Source: Evernia prunastri (lineage: Eukaryota > Ascomycota > Lecanoromycetes > Lecanorales > Parmeliaceae). From it: a DNA stretch of 64,000 nt. The first letter of the stretch is position 1. Each line of letters begins with the position of its first letter. Positions 1 through 12,647 of the stretch are shown in pieces. The DNA is taken from NCBI GenBank assembly GCA_003184365.1, contig NKYR01000057.1, positions 162,695 through 226,694 of the forward strand, read 5' to 3'. The position numbers and the translations under genes were made by a program. Under the pieces are notes generated by a model, which saw only the letters and a list, made by a program, of their open reading frames with translations, searched no databases and was not told the DNA's origin.

Positions 1-2
1 TA

Positions 3-1096
3 TTCCCTATTTTAGGGCTTGTCGCAGCAGACTTGGACCGTCAGGCCAAGGGTGACGATACGGAAACCGGTGATGCTACGAACCAGGATGGCAGCATCAC
101 TCGATTCAGTCCGCTGAAGGCGCCCGACCAGAGGCATCATCCTCATGTCATTGAACTGATTGCGAACGAAGTCAATGTTGCTCCATCCAATATTGTTGAC
201 TTTGAGATGATTCTGTACGACACCCAAAAGCCGTGTGTGGGAGGCCTCAACGAGGAATTGTTGTTTTCTTCACGTCTCGACAACCTCGAAATGTCCTTTT
301 GCAGCATTATGGGTCTTATAGAGTCCGTAAATTCATCGTCTTCCCTAGACAACGAAGAATCCATAAGAATCGTATCACTTTTCGACCATGAAGAGATTGG
401 AAGTAACACAGCCCAAGGCGCGGATTCGAACTTTCTGCCAACCGTCATAAGACGCCTCTCTGTTCTTGCAGGGTTCGGAAGAAATGCAGAGCCTGACCCA
501 GATTCATACGAGCAAAGTCTGTCAAAATCGTTTCTGATCTCCGCGGATGTACGTATATTTCGTACACTATCCTTCATGTTTAGTATTGCAATTGATGGAG
601 TCCCAAGATATGTTTCGAGAGCAAAGTGGCCTTTTCTACTCCCGAGACTTGTCTTACAACTCCATTAGCTACCTCGAAGAAGTTGGCTGACTCTGAATGT
701 GCGTAGATGGCGCATTCTGTGAACCCAAACTACAGTTCAAAGTACGAGACAGATCACAAGCCAGAGATGAATAAAGGCACAGTGATAAAAATCAATGCTA
801 ATGCATGCTATGCTACTAATTCACCCGGCATTGTTCTCGTTGAAGAAATTGCTCGCAGGGCGAAAGTTCCATTGCAACTTTTTGTTGTTCGCAATGATTC
901 GAGCTGTGGAAGCACGATTGGGCCAATGTTGTCAGCTGCCTTGGGTACGAGAACGTTGGATCTAGGGAATCCGCAATTGAGCATGCATAGTATAAGAGAG
1001 ACTGGGGGGGTCTACGATGTTGACTATGCCATCAAGCTGTTTGAAAGCTTCTTCGTGCATTACACTGAGCTAGGACGAAGCTTTGTAGTCGATTAG
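3..1096 (+). CDS. Aspartyl aminopeptidase, M18 family (5'-truncated by window start)
   Basis: Cytosolic/vacuolar metallo-aminopeptidase that removes N-terminal Asp/Glu residues from peptides. The open frame enters at base 3 and is read in two exons, 3-548 and 707-1096, around a 158-bp intron (GTACGT donor, TAG acceptor, CTGAC branch site near 688). Family signatures seen: RLDNL, FDHEEIGS (metal-binding Asp/Glu), ISAD joined across the intron to MAHSVNPNY, and near the C terminus RNDSSCGSTIGP. The last residues (FVVD) resemble the usual end of the family. The N-terminal part, with the first metal-binding His, lies outside the window. It is closer to DNPEP/Ape4 than to the vacuolar Ape1, but I did not resolve which. 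The family is certain; the exact orthologue is not. Confidence 0.93.
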
Positions 1097-1393
1097 AGTC
1101 CACTAGGCGATGACCGGACAAGAATAGTAATGTCAAGCATTCGTCGTTACATTGATAGTTGATCCGATTAGTTTAACACCCAGCCATGTTTAGACCATTG
1201 TGAGAGACCACACGGTTTACCACACTTCTATTAGGTGCAGTTTGTCGTTATTTATTTAGCGTCGTTTGCGTCTCTTGGCATTCACGATCCACCCATGCCC
1301 CCTCGGCCACTATGTACCACTACATCGTCCTCGACCGTCCACAGGTTTCAATTATTCCTGTGAAGCCTGTCCACAGTATCTTTCCACGCTATC

Positions 1394-2607
1394 ATGATTA
1401 CCCAGGCCAAGTACCTCACAGGTGATAAGAAGGGCATTGAGGAGTTCATTGGTAGATTTGATGTGAGTCAATAGACACAGCCTTTGCCTCTCCATGTCTT
1501 TATCCGGCCTAATGTCATTGCCTTCCACTCATGATCCGTGGGACTGTCAGGTCTTCCTATTTGACTGCGATGGTGTGTGCTCAATCACCATGTTGCTATA
1601 TTTTGACATGTCCGGCGGCGGCCTAGATCAGACGTGTACTGAACGGCAGAGCTGAAGATGTAGAAGGACAGGCGTCTTATGGTCCGGAGAACATCTATTT
1701 GAGGGAACAGTCGAGACTCTCGACCTGCTGCGCAGTAAAGGTCCAATATTCTTCTAGGTCTCGGCGTTGAAGGGTCTACATTAATAATTCTAAAGACAAG
1801 CAAGTCGTCTTTGTCACAAATAACAGCACCAAGTCTCGCGCCGACTACAAGCAGAAGCTCATGAGCATGGGTATCACGGCTACTGTGGTACGTCTTCTTC
1901 TGCGCCCCATGCTTCTTCGCTCAAGTGAAGACGACTAGGATGAAGTCTTTGGCTCTTCTTATAGCGCTGCAATTTACATCTCGCGCATCCTCCAGTTACC
2001 TGCGAACAAAAGAACAGTCTTCGTTCTTGGCGAAGCTGGTATAGAAACCGAGCTTGATAACGAGAAGGTACCCCACGTCGGCGGTACAGACCCCTCTCTA
2101 AATCGGCTGATAGAAAAAGCCGATTACGCGGACATTGCATCTGGGACATCTTTAGACCCTTCGGTTGGCGTAGTGCTGTGCGGTCTTGATTTCCACCTCA
2201 ACTATCTGAAGCTTAGCCTGGCCTTCCACTATCTCCGCCACGGCGCCGTCTTCCTCGCTACAAACATCGATACCACATTACCATCGTCATCCACTCTATT
2301 TCCTGGTGCAGGTGCCTGCTCAGCACCTTTGGTGGTCATGCTGGGAGGTAAACAGCCGACTAGTCTGGGCAAACCAAGCCAGGCCATGATGGATGCCATT
2401 GAGGGCAAATTCCAATTCGACAGGAAAAGGGCCTGTATGGTAGGGGATCGGTTGGACACCGATATCCAGTTTGGAATCGAAGGGGGCTTGGGTGGAACCC
2501 TATGTGTTCTTACTGGCGTTACGAAAGGAAAACAGGACTGGGAGGACGGGGAGATTATACCTACGGCTTGGGTAGATAAATTAGGAGATTTAATGGAGGG
2601 TGCCTGA
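1394..2607 (+). CDS. PHO13: 4-nitrophenylphosphatase / phosphoglycolate phosphatase-like HAD hydrolase
   Basis: HAD-superfamily phosphatase that in yeast and animals dephosphorylates 2-phosphoglycolate and other toxic glycolytic by-products. Five exons close into 306 residues: 1394-1462, 1551-1572, 1672-1740, 1796-1887 and 1939-2607 (family about 300-320). Motif I is rebuilt across two introns as LFDCDGVLW, with nucleophile Asp28 and general acid Asp30. VFVTNNSTKSR carries motif II (the Thr/Ser step). The C-cap has GKPS with its Lys, and MVGDRLDTDI is motif III with the Mg-binding aspartates. Exon 2 is only 22 nt, so an automated call could miss it. The third junction gives SKDKQVV where relatives usually have SKGKQ, so that acceptor (1795) is the least certain. 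The gene converges on the YTA7-like gene. Confidence 0.92.
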
Positions 2608-2864
2608 GATGACAACCGGCATATTTAAGAACCATATACTCCGTATCGTGTCCTTCAACCTCGATGAAACTCTAGTCCGAGCTACATGTAATTGGTGTCA
2701 ATCGATCACGGCGTAGTGCTAGGCCAAAGCTACACCCCCTAAACCGGGAGTATTCCATTCTGGCAAGGTTCTCGATTCAGGGGTAAGAGTTGTAGGGACG
2801 GGTTTGGCCTCGGTTACCCAGGTTCGAGGACTTGACCTAGACCTTAGGTCGGTTCTCGGGCAGA

Positions 2865-3668
2865 AGACTTACGGCGGACGATGATTGACACTAGGACAAA
2901 ACCAAGAGCTCCATCAAAACTCGACTATTTTTTTTTTCTTCTCTTTATTTTCTATGTCAAACTTTTTACAACGAACGATAATTAAGTATTCTTCGAAATA
3001 TACTCTTCGAGGAGATTCTTCGTGACGCTCTTGAATCTTTGAGAGAATCTTCGAGACGCTCTTAAATCTTTGGGAGATTCTTCGGGGGACTCTTCGAGGG
3101 GCTCTTCGGGGAAATTCTTCGGGGGGCTCTTCGGGGGGGTTCTTCGGGGAGGTTCTTCGGGGGAGATTCTTTGAATATCTCCTCAAAAAAATTAAAAAAT
3201 CTTCTCGAAAAATTTCGTGAAAAGTTCGTACGAAAAAAACGAGAAGAAGAAAACTTTAAATCAGCCTTATGAGACTAAGCGTAAACTCTAAATTTGAAAT
3301 ATCGTATTTTAAATTCGATTCCCGAAGAATCCCTTCGAAGAACTTCTCTCGAAGAATCTTCCCCGAAGAATCTCCCTCGAAGAATCTTCTCGAAGAATCT
3401 CTTCGAAGAACTCCCTCGAAGAACTCTCTCGAAGAGCTTCTCGAAAGAATCTCTTTCAAGAATCTCTCAAAGAATATCTTTGAAGAGCGTTCTCGAAGAG
3501 CGTCCTCGAAGACTTATTCTCGAAGAGTATTCTTTAAAATAAGATTCTAGAATAATAGCTGAAGAAGTTTAACGTAAAGAAAAAAGTCGAGCAGAAAAAA
3601 AAAACTGATTGGATTTTGATGAAGCTCTTGGTTTTGTTCTAGTGTCAATCATCGTCCGCCGTAAGTCT
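2865..3668. repeat. 804-bp palindromic element with CGAAGAA-type internal repeats
   Basis: The outer ends are perfect inverted repeats: 5'-AGACTTACGGCGGACGATGA at 2865 reappears reverse-complemented ending at 3668. Similarity continues inward past the CTCTTGGTTTTG motif for about 55 bp. The inner arms are built of diverged tandem units of about 10-11 bp, TTCTTCG-type in the left arm (2980-3180) and CGAAGAATCTC-type in the right arm (3320-3540), so the whole block is roughly symmetric around 3250. Open frames inside encode only low-complexity Arg/Ser/Lys peptides. No target duplication could be recognised at the ends. It lies between two convergent genes. Best read as a MITE-like or foldback element. 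Confidence 0.7.
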
Positions 3669-4048
3669 ATAAGACAGGGCCGGTCTGACAGGCTATTAAC
3701 CTTTCGGGTGAACCTTATAATAATATCTATATTAGCGACTAAAGATAAAAAGAATGTTCAGTGGAATGAGTGTTACTCATCAAACGTTCTACAATCATAT
3801 AGTCAAAAACATTGCTGTACGTATCTTACTCGGAACTAATCGAAATCTCAGAAAATTTGATTGTCTGCGCCACGACAACGAGAACTCAGTATGCCAGGAT
3901 ATGGGAACAACAGGAGCATGGCTTCATGCTCCAAATCCGAAACGCCTCGCTTTTTTCCAATCAATGAGCAGTTGGTGTCCAGTCTCACAACTTCAGGGAA
4001 CGTTAACCTTTTGTTTCCATTTCGAGCCCCGCCAAATCGACTACATGT
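3669..4048. other. Intergenic, probably 3' flank of the YTA7-like gene
   Basis: AT-moderate sequence between the palindromic element and the stop codon of the minus-strand gene. Short open frames are present but resemble nothing I know. It probably contains the 3' UTR of the YTA7-like gene. Confidence 0.4.
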
Positions 4049-7000
4049 TCAACTTTCAATTTCCATGCTGCCTGCAGCCAACCCCTGAAACGAGTGGATA
4101 TCCGCCATAACATCCGCGAACACTTGATTGAGCTGCAAGGCGACCTTTCCTCGGTCCCATTCACCTCTGGTTCTCCAGATTTCGTTCATCATTGCCGAAT
4201 AGACTTGCTCCAACTGTTCAACACTACAGCCGCTTGTCTGGGCAACAATATTTTTGAGTAGATTGGCGCTGAGCGCTTGGTCAATAACCAGGTGCGGTTG
4301 AAGAGTAGTGAGAGCTCTAGAGATACCGGGAACAGGGTCGTTGAGGATGGAATTGATATCTGTCCTATCACGCTGAAATAATGGCACCGCCGGCGTTTGT
4401 GACAAGCGCTCCGGTTGAGAAAGCTGACCTTGCGAGCTAGAGTGGTCGCTAGGGTTGCTATTAGGCAGGGCAGATGATTGCGAAGCTAGACATATTAGTC
4501 GATCAGAACGGTGCAGGGAACGCAGCCTCTAGTGGAAGAAAGCCTTCGCTTACCTTGCGTGTTACCCCGAGTGTCAGGAAGCTGGGAGTTCGCTTCTGCT
4601 GTGTCGGGGAAAGCGGAGAAATCTGGTCCCTCAATCTTACCTGTCGTACTTTGGGTGTTTTTTTCGGCAGACGATCCCGTGTTCCTCTTGTCTGACGAGG
4701 TTGTGGACGCATAGTTTGTATAGTCGGCTAAATTTGAACCTTCAGCCAAGGGCGTGATCAGACTTCTCTGAGAAAGGCTTCCAGGTATTGATCTACGCTG
4801 ATCAATGGAAGCAGGGCCTCCAGTATAAGAACCCAGAGGTCGAGTTTGAGCAGAAGGGCCGAATGAGCTGTCCTGAGTCCCTCTTTCGGTAGATGGTGCA
4901 TCATCACTAGGGGATGTGTGAATGTTACCCTCGCCTCGAGAAGGTACCGAAGTGCCGTTACTCTGGTTATGTCCGTGCAGATTACTGAGATCAGAGAGTC
5001 CGGCAGATAAGCCGTTCGTAATTGTACTAGGCTGTGATGGGTTAGATGGTGTTGTCGAATGATGGGTAAGACCGTTTGTGAGAGGCTGTCCAAGCACGAT
5101 CGGACCAACTGACTGGTCCGTTCCTGATGCGCCGATGTCACCCGGTGGCACGTTTGACGGAATAATAGCCATCTCCCTCCCTTCCACTGCAGCGCGTCGC
5201 TTGGCCTTTTCTACCATTTCTCGTTCTCGTTTTGTCTCTCGTGCGTAGACATTTTCGAGCTCGGCTGCTAGCCCTGGTTCTTGTACTGCAATGTTCTCCA
5301 TGTCCACTTCCACATTGGCTTGGAGCTCGTTTGCCTTGATGAGCCGGTCCTGGTCATCCACCGCCTTGGCGTCTTTGGCCAACTTCTTGATGTCTGACAC
5401 AAAGTCTTTAGGCCTCTTGTAGTAACCGTTCGACAAACGCTTTTCAATGGTGACGATCTCCATGTTGTAAAAGAATTTGCCTGACTCTTGTTCGATTAAT
5501 CCGGGCTCGCCGCGATCGTCTGTGGCTTTCTCAAAGGGCCGCGACGGGTCGGGTTGCCGCGCCTCGGGCGGCAAGTCCGTGGTGATGATGTTTGGATCTT
5601 CCTCCTCGTACAGATATCTTATCTGGTTTTCATCAATCACCCCAGTCCTGAACTTCTTGTACCGTAACTTGATCTGGTCCATAATTGGCTGTATACGGAG
5701 TTTCAACATGTTGAGATGTATCCTGTCTTTTTTCTTCTGCGCCTTTTGCTCTGCTTTGGTAGGAGCTGGCGGCTCCTTGGGTGGTTCGGGGGGCGCTGGC
5801 ATAAGGACTTCGAATTTCCTCTTCTTCCGGTTCGCAGGCTCTGGAAAATCAGCCGGAGAGGCGTTGAGTTGGTCTATGACAGCATTAAAGTATTCGTGGC
5901 GCGAGGGCTGATCGGAGGTGAGTAAAATAACCACAAATTCCGTTTCACTAAGCTTACCATCAACGGTCTCGGGATAATATACTGGTTCCTTCTTGAAAAG
6001 TAAAATAGATCCTTGATCATTTCCCGATCAATGTCCCGCTCGTCACACTCTACCACTCCGAGAAGTAAGATCGGGTCTGTGGGAGCCAACGTCCGTAAAA
6101 GACTAAGAAATGTCGAGATGACGGGTTTTCCCATTGTTTCATACCAGGTATCCACATTAGGAATGTAGATAACACTCGGCTTGTGTCGTCGGATTTCTGT
6201 GAAAAGCTGCACTACGGTAGCTTCCGGTGACTACGGCATTGTTAATTAGGCGATGCAAGCGAGAGCAAGCCTTGTCATACCTTCGTAGAGTCGCTCAGAA
6301 GCGTGGGGAGATCAAATGATTGCACGTGTAAGCCTTCGAAGTGGTTCAATAGAGCTCCAGCTAGGTACTGTTGGCCCATGCCAGGAGCACCTTTAATAAG
6401 CAGCCTCGGCCGAAAGACACGAGAGCGCTCGAACTCTGATAAGCATTTAGTACCGAGGTCTCCCCAGTCGGAAGAGGAAAGGTCGTGAAATACCTTGCTG
6501 CGTGCGTTCCGCCGCCATGCCTCGATCGTCTTCTGCATCTTCAAACTCGGCTTCTTGCAGGGCCGTTAACCGCTTTGTCTGAGGCAGGATCTCTGCGACT
6601 AGACTCTCAATCTCGGCAAGTGGATCGCGTAGCAGAGGCTCGATCTGCTCTGGCAAAGGTGCCGCTCCTGACGACGCAGATCTTTCGGACGATGGGACCA
6701 TCTTTTTCACAGATATCATGAAATCCTTGGCTGTGACGTTGATTGTCTCAGGCCTAATCTGGAGTTTTTCGTTAGATTTGTATATCTGCGGATACCGTCT
6801 TTGCACTGCGTTCAAGGCTGCTTCTGTACATAACGCACGAAGATCAGCTCCGCCATATCCCTTTGTCAATTTTGCAATTTCGTTCTTAAAAGCAGAAGTC
6901 AACGGAGGATCCCAGCCTTTTGTATGGATGTCGATTATGCTTCGTCGGGCCTCTGTGCTTGGCAGGGAGAAATAGAATTCCCTGTCGAATCGACCGGGTC

Positions 7001-9422
7001 GCCGGAGGGCAGGATCAATTGAATCCGGACGATTCGTCGCTCCGATGACGATGACTTGGCCTCGCCCGTCCATACCATCCATGAGGGCCAGCAGGGTAGA
7101 GACTATCGAAGCGTGAATTTGTTCCTGCTTGCTGGATCTAACCGGAGCAAGACCTATCATCGGCGTCAGTAAGAGGCAAACAGTGCATCATGTTCAGGGC
7201 CGCTAACCGTCAATCTCGTCGAAGAAGATTATGCTTGGCTGATTCTTGCGTGCTTCTTCGAATAAGAGTCTAAGCTGACGTTCTGCCTCGCCTACCCACT
7301 TGCTTAAAGCATCTGCGCCTTTACGCATATAGAAAGTTACCTTTCGTCCCTGTGAGCTGACACTGTTAGCAAGGGCCCTCGCCAGCAGTGTTTTACCAGT
7401 CCCAGGTGGTCCATGGAAAAGTACGCCTCGAGGAGGCGTCACGTGGAACCGTTGGAAGACCTCTGGATAGAGCAGAGGTAGAGCAACCATCTCTTTCAGC
7501 TGGTCTATGTGGCCTTGCAGACCACCAACTGCATCGAAGTTTACATTCTGATCAACTCCCAAAGGGTCCGCATCCGCCAGGGCTTGCTTTTCCTTGATCT
7601 TCCCGAGATTCGCAGGAGTTCCAGAAGGGCCTTGAAGAGGATCGGCACTATGTATTTGACCAGGAGGCGGAGGAAAGAGGCTCAACCCAGTAGGATGTAC
7701 AGTAGTCGGCGTCATGCCAACGGCTCCCCCAATACCTGCAGGCCGTGGGCGTTGCACGATCTCGTCTTCGCTGCTATCAGAATCCGCACCGGCAACAGCA
7801 CCAACGCCTCCTGGACCACCAAATACTGGAGGAGGGCCACCTGCGCCACCGAACGGACCGTACGTCGAAAACAGACTTCTCGGCCAAGTTCCACCAGCGC
7901 CGCCACGTCCTCGTCGAGATGGAGTTGTTGCCGATGGTTCCCCATCGTCATCTAATGTCAAAGCAAGGTCCGGGCGCAGGATACGATAATCTACAGGCTT
8001 TCGCTGCCGCGTCTTCGGTTTCTCGTCATACAGGATGCCTGCTGTTCTAGCAGCTCGACGGGAACGGCTTCCTCGTAGCTCATCCAACTCCTCTGCGAGC
8101 TCTTCGGCAACTTCGCTGTCATGCTCGTCGGAAACTCGTTGACTGCGAGGATTGATCTTTCGACGTTTCGGACCTCGCCGACCAGGACTGCTGTCGTCTT
8201 CGTCCTGCTGCCTACTAGCCTTGCGTTGAGAGCCTGACAAAGCTTCTGAGTCCGAGACGTCTTCTTCACCACCTTCCTCAACTCCGGGTTCAAAATCACT
8301 GCTTTCTTGCGGAGCACTTCTCTGAGAGCTGCGAGGTTTGCGCTTACCAAGGGTTGACCGTACAGTATGGCGTGTCGATCGACCGCCTAGCCGACTGGCT
8401 ATTTCGTCAGCACTATTTGCTGTGCGCTTGCTTTCGCGTCGCCTTAGGATCCGGCCAGGTTTACTGATTGGATCTTCATCCTCATCCTCGTCCTGGACGG
8501 CGTCGTCTCCAGACTCAGGAATGACAGCAACTTCCTTGTCAGCTTGAATTATGTCTAGATCTTCCTGCCGTGAACTATTGGTCGCTGATGTAGAGTGTGC
8601 CAGAGGTTCTTCATGCTCGTTACCCATATTTTCTCGACTAGCAGCGACTTCGAGTCGGAATTCTTCGTCCTGGAGCTCATCGGCATCTAATTGCCCTTTC
8701 GTCCTTGCTGAGCTCTCTTCATCTTCTTCGTATACGATGCTGGCGGGCATTTTCTTGACGCTTTTGCCGCCTTTTGTAGGTCTCACTGTAGAAGGACTTC
8801 GCGTTCCAGGACGTACGACATCGACATGATGGCCCGAATTGGTTAGAGCCACAACGGCTTCAGTCTCATCCTGCGCAATTCGACTGCTTTTCCGTGTCGC
8901 TGAAGTCTGCATGTGAGACGATGTAGGTCTCGAGGCTCCAATGCTACCGCTGCGAGCTCTATTGCTTCTTCTGGGTTGTGCAGCCGGTTGCCGAGGCGTA
9001 GCTCTGAGCTTTATGACCAGTGAAGGTTTGCTTCTTTTCTTCCTTGGCGTGGCATTCTCATCTTCGACCTTAGTCGCACCTAGACCTTCCGAGAAATCTT
9101 CACTATCACTCTCCTCATATATTGGCCTTTTCTTAGCCGCCTTTCGCCTTGGCCGTCCACTCGGTCCAATATCTATCTCTTCGTCTTCAATCTCATCTTC
9201 TGCAGACAGGCCGCCACTTAAATCGCTCTCCTCGATTACATCAGATTCATCGGAGTCATCACCGCTGTAGTTCCTACGCCGCTTTTTCCGCGAAGAGCTG
9301 AGTGGGTGGGCTTTGGACGACCTTGACTTGAGCGGTTTCGAGGCCGATGTGCCGTAGGTCTCGTCCTCAGAGTCAGACTTGGTTGGATCGAAGATGCTTT
9401 TCCTCTTGTTACGAAGCGGCAT
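4049..9422 (-). CDS. YTA7: AAA ATPase-bromodomain chromatin protein (YTA7/ATAD2 type)
   Basis: Nuclear chromatin-boundary and histone-handling ATPase. Six exons, in coding order 9422-7208, 7153-6494, 6435-6281, 6230-5958, 5907-4554 and 4485-4049, close into 1697 residues; introns are 50-68 bp. Residues 1-600 are acidic, Ser/Arg-rich and low complexity, with KKRRR-type nuclear signals. AAA domain 1 follows, with Walker A GPPGTGKT near 671 and Walker B IIFFDEID near 731, then GATNRPDSIDPALRRPGRFDR (sensor-1 and arginine region). AAA domain 2 has a degenerate P-loop, GAPGMGQQ near 975, lacking the Lys, as in the family. A divergent bromodomain follows at about 1160-1290 (RIQPIMDQIKLRY ... FVSDIKKLAKDA), then a disordered linker and a conserved tail (SGCSVEQLEQVYS). 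The last intron acceptor (4486) was chosen because CTAAT lies just upstream and the frame stays open. Confidence 0.93.
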
Positions 9423-9978
9423 TATTTGGGAGATGCGGCAACAGGCTGCTCAGAACTGGGCTGAAAAGTGGTCACCTTTTCTTTTAATTTGTGCTACCCT
9501 GTAGCCAGCGTTTCTAGGTAAACATTTTGGGCGCAGAGCGCGCTAGACGTAAGGCTGATTCTGGAGCTAGGCGTGGTTTTTTCTGTAACGAATTTCGTAA
9601 GCCTAAATCAAGGCCGAAAATAGAATACCCTAGATGGTATTCACAAGCTGTGTCATGATTGGCCTGGCAGTCAAGTGCATTAAGAAAGAAATTTGGGAAC
9701 AAAGTCTCATCTATATCATCTCAATATACCATCGCGCGATTTCCACTTCCAATTTTCATGGCTTGGTGGACTCGTACGTAGCTGTGCCCTGCGAGGCCGT
9801 GGAGATGTTCTCAACGGCTCCTTTGCGTTCAATCCTTGCGTGCGCTCCGGTACAATGTGTACCCTTTCGTATTAGTCGGCCTGGAAAGCATCCAAATTAC
9901 TTGCACCGATCGTCACGCCGTGCTGACGTTTCGGATTTCGATTTCGAAGCTTGACCTACCTATCTTCCAACGGCCGCA
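9423..9978. promoter_or_regulatory. Divergent intergenic promoter region, YTA7-like / patatin lipase
   Basis: The start codons of two divergently transcribed genes are 556 bp apart, so both promoters must lie here. I see no clear TATA box or known operator, and the CT-rich stretches are weak. Confidence 0.5.
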
Positions 9979-12647
9979 ATGCCCGAATTCACGATCTCTG
10001 GCTTTCCGATATCTTCTTTCAATCCTTCCACACTTCCTGACTTCGATACCGAGTTTATTGACAAAGCTGACATCGACGAATTTGCAAAGGCCTTGAATGC
10101 CCCAGAGACCTCACCCGTGATAGCTTTAAACGACTGGCGACCAATCCACCAAAAGGTTAAGCGAAAAAGGGCTAGACCACGCAAAAAGCCTCGGAGAACT
10201 ACAGACGAGACGCGAGAAGGCTTTGTTTACGGTATACTCAAGTGGCCGTTATTGCTGGTGGTCTCCGGCTGGATATTGTTCCTTTGTTGCTCCTACCTCG
10301 TTACACGGCTCTATATTTACACTTACGAGCGCATGGTGACCTGGAGGGGTCAGCGGCAAAGATTACGCCGTAACCTCCGATCGAAGACGAACTATCAGGA
10401 CTGGCGTGTCGCAGCTCAAGAACTTGATGAGCATCTAGGGAATGAGCAGTGGAAACAGACCAACGATTATGCATATTATGATCACAATACAGTCACTAAG
10501 GTGAAGGATCAGCTCAATGCAGGCAGGACCCTGGCAAAATCGCAAGAACAAATAGAAGGCGGGTCGTCTAGGGAAGCTGTTGACAAGCTAAAAAGCCTTG
10601 TTGAGGCTTGCGTTAAGAATAACTTCGTGGGCGTGGAAAATTCAAGGCTCTATAGCGAAACGTATTATGGCACAAAGCGTATCGTTCAGGAATTTGTCGA
10701 TGAATTATTTGAAACCCTACAATATCTCCTCCAATCATCCCAGTTAAGTCAGTCAGAGAAATATTCGCTTGCCAGACACCTCCATACAAACTTTGGTCGT
10801 ACAGCTCTGTTCCTGTCTGGGGGTGCGTCCTTCGCATGGTACCATTTAGGGGTGGCCAGGGCTCTTCTCGATGCCTCCCTGCTGCCGGACGTCATAACAG
10901 GAACTTCAGGCGGAGCTTTAGTTGCAGCTTTGATCGCTACTCGGACAGATAGCGAGTTGCAGTCGCTACTGGTACCTGCTCTGGCACATCACATCAATGC
11001 TTGCGAAGACACCTTTCTCACCTGGGTTCCTCGTTGGTGGCGCACTGGTGCGAGATTCGACGCCCTTGAGTGGGCTCGACATGCAAGTTGGTTTTGCTGG
11101 TAAGTTATCTTTCCGACCCATCATTCCCCTTCACATTATATTTTGGGGGCCGGAAACCTTTTCTGGCCCCTGAGACATGTCTTCTGGCTCTAGAATCACC
11201 CTCACAGAGTAATACTAATTGCGAGGTTATATAGTGGTAGCACCACTTTCCGTGAAGCTTACGAGCGTACTGGCCGCATCCTGAACGTGTCCTGCGTTCC
11301 TGCGGACCCATACTCACCTACCATTCTTACTAATTACCTCACGGCGCCGGACTGCGTTATATGGTCCGCTGTGCTTGTACGTATTTTTTTTCCTTTCAAA
11401 ACCCATACTCCCTCATTTTAACCAAAGATCGAGTCTTGAGTCATGTATTGGAATTTTTCACTCTATAGACGTGATCCAAGGCTCGCTAGACCTCTTCAAA
11501 CAAGCAAGACTGACTCCAAGATTGTAACACAGGCTTCTGCTGCTGTGCCTGGTATTCTCAACCCTGTTGTTTTGATGATGAAAAAACCTAATGGGACGTT
11601 GACGCCTTACTCCTTCGGTCACAAATGGAAGGATGGAAGGTACGTAGGCCCCATCGGTACATACTCAAATGGACTAATACCCTTTAGTCTTCGTACAGAC
11701 ATACCTCTCAAAGCGCTAAATCTTCATTTCGGGGTAAACTTCTCGATAGTCTCTCAAGTCAACCCGCACATAAACCTGTTTTTCTTCTCCTCTAGAGGGG
11801 CGGTCGGCCGACCAGGTACGTACAATTGGGGTAATTCTTTCTCGGGAGATAGTAGATGTTCCGTTTCATTTGCTAGCAATATCGCATCACTCGAATCACT
11901 GGTCTAAAGGGAGTATAGTACATGCTGACTCGAATAACTCGACAGTCACTCACCGTAGAGGGCGTGGCTGGCGAGGTGGTTATCTTGGTAGCGCCGTAGA
12001 GACGTACCTGTACGTCTTTTCGCAAGGGTTCCCATCTGTTCATTGAGTTTTGGAATTGTGCTGACTCTGAAATCTCTATCAGCAAATTGGAGCTTCAGAA
12101 ATTCATCAAGATTTCTAAACACCTTGAGCTTCTTCCTCGGCCCCTAGGCCAGGATTGGTCAGGGATATGGTTACAGCAATTCAGTGGAACCATCACGATC
12201 TGGCCGAGAAGTCGGATTAGTGATTTCTATCGGATCCTATCGGATCCAACACCTGAGCGTTTGGCCCGCATGCTTTTAGCAGGCAAGCAATCTACTTTTC
12301 CAAAGCTTCTCTTCATTGAGAATCGTATCAAAATTGAAAGACTCATTGAGGATGGTCTGTTAATCGGGGGCTCTGGTAAGGCGGACATGGGAAGCATGGC
12401 TTCACAGGATCGAGACAGTATGCACATGCACGGTCAGGCGATGCGGGCATCTGCAGAGCCGTCGATCGAAGATGAACATGAGCGCGCACACCTGGAAAAG
12501 GAACACAGACGAGCGAGTGTAATCCAAGAGCTCCAACGGCAGGGTAGCGTCTTTTATGACGACTCTGAGGTTGACGGAGAAGGTACTGGCACGAGCGACG
12601 ATGAAGCGGTGGTTGCATTTGAAAATGGACATGACAAAGAGGAATGA
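9979..12647 (+). CDS. Patatin-like lipase with N-terminal DUF3336 (TGL3/4/5, SDP1 type)
   Basis: Triacylglycerol lipase or lysophospholipase acting at lipid droplets or ER membranes. Six exons, 9979-11099, 11235-11376, 11533-11639, 11688-11815, 11946-12009 and 12083-12647, close into 708 residues. Seen: a Lys/Arg-rich stretch (60-75); a membrane segment at about 90-112; the DUF3336-like helical region; the oxyanion-hole glycine run LSGGASFAWYHLG (279 on); the nucleophile elbow GTSGG with Ser310; and the dyad aspartate in KDGS (Asp455), which is rebuilt across the fourth exon junction. The C-terminal ~110 residues are acidic and disordered. Length matches the fungal PLPL family (about 700-750). 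The branch site GACTAAT is clear in the 48-bp third intron. Neighbours give no functional hint. Confidence 0.9.

Noticed and set aside
2790..2870. tRNA-like GGTTCGA box downstream of the phosphatase gene
   Set aside because: No acceptor stem or A-box partner at the right spacing could be found.
3256..3550. Arg/Ser/Lys-rich open frames on both strands in the palindrome
   Set aside because: They are translations of the CGAAGAA tandem units in several frames at once; low complexity, no start context, mirrored by the other arm.
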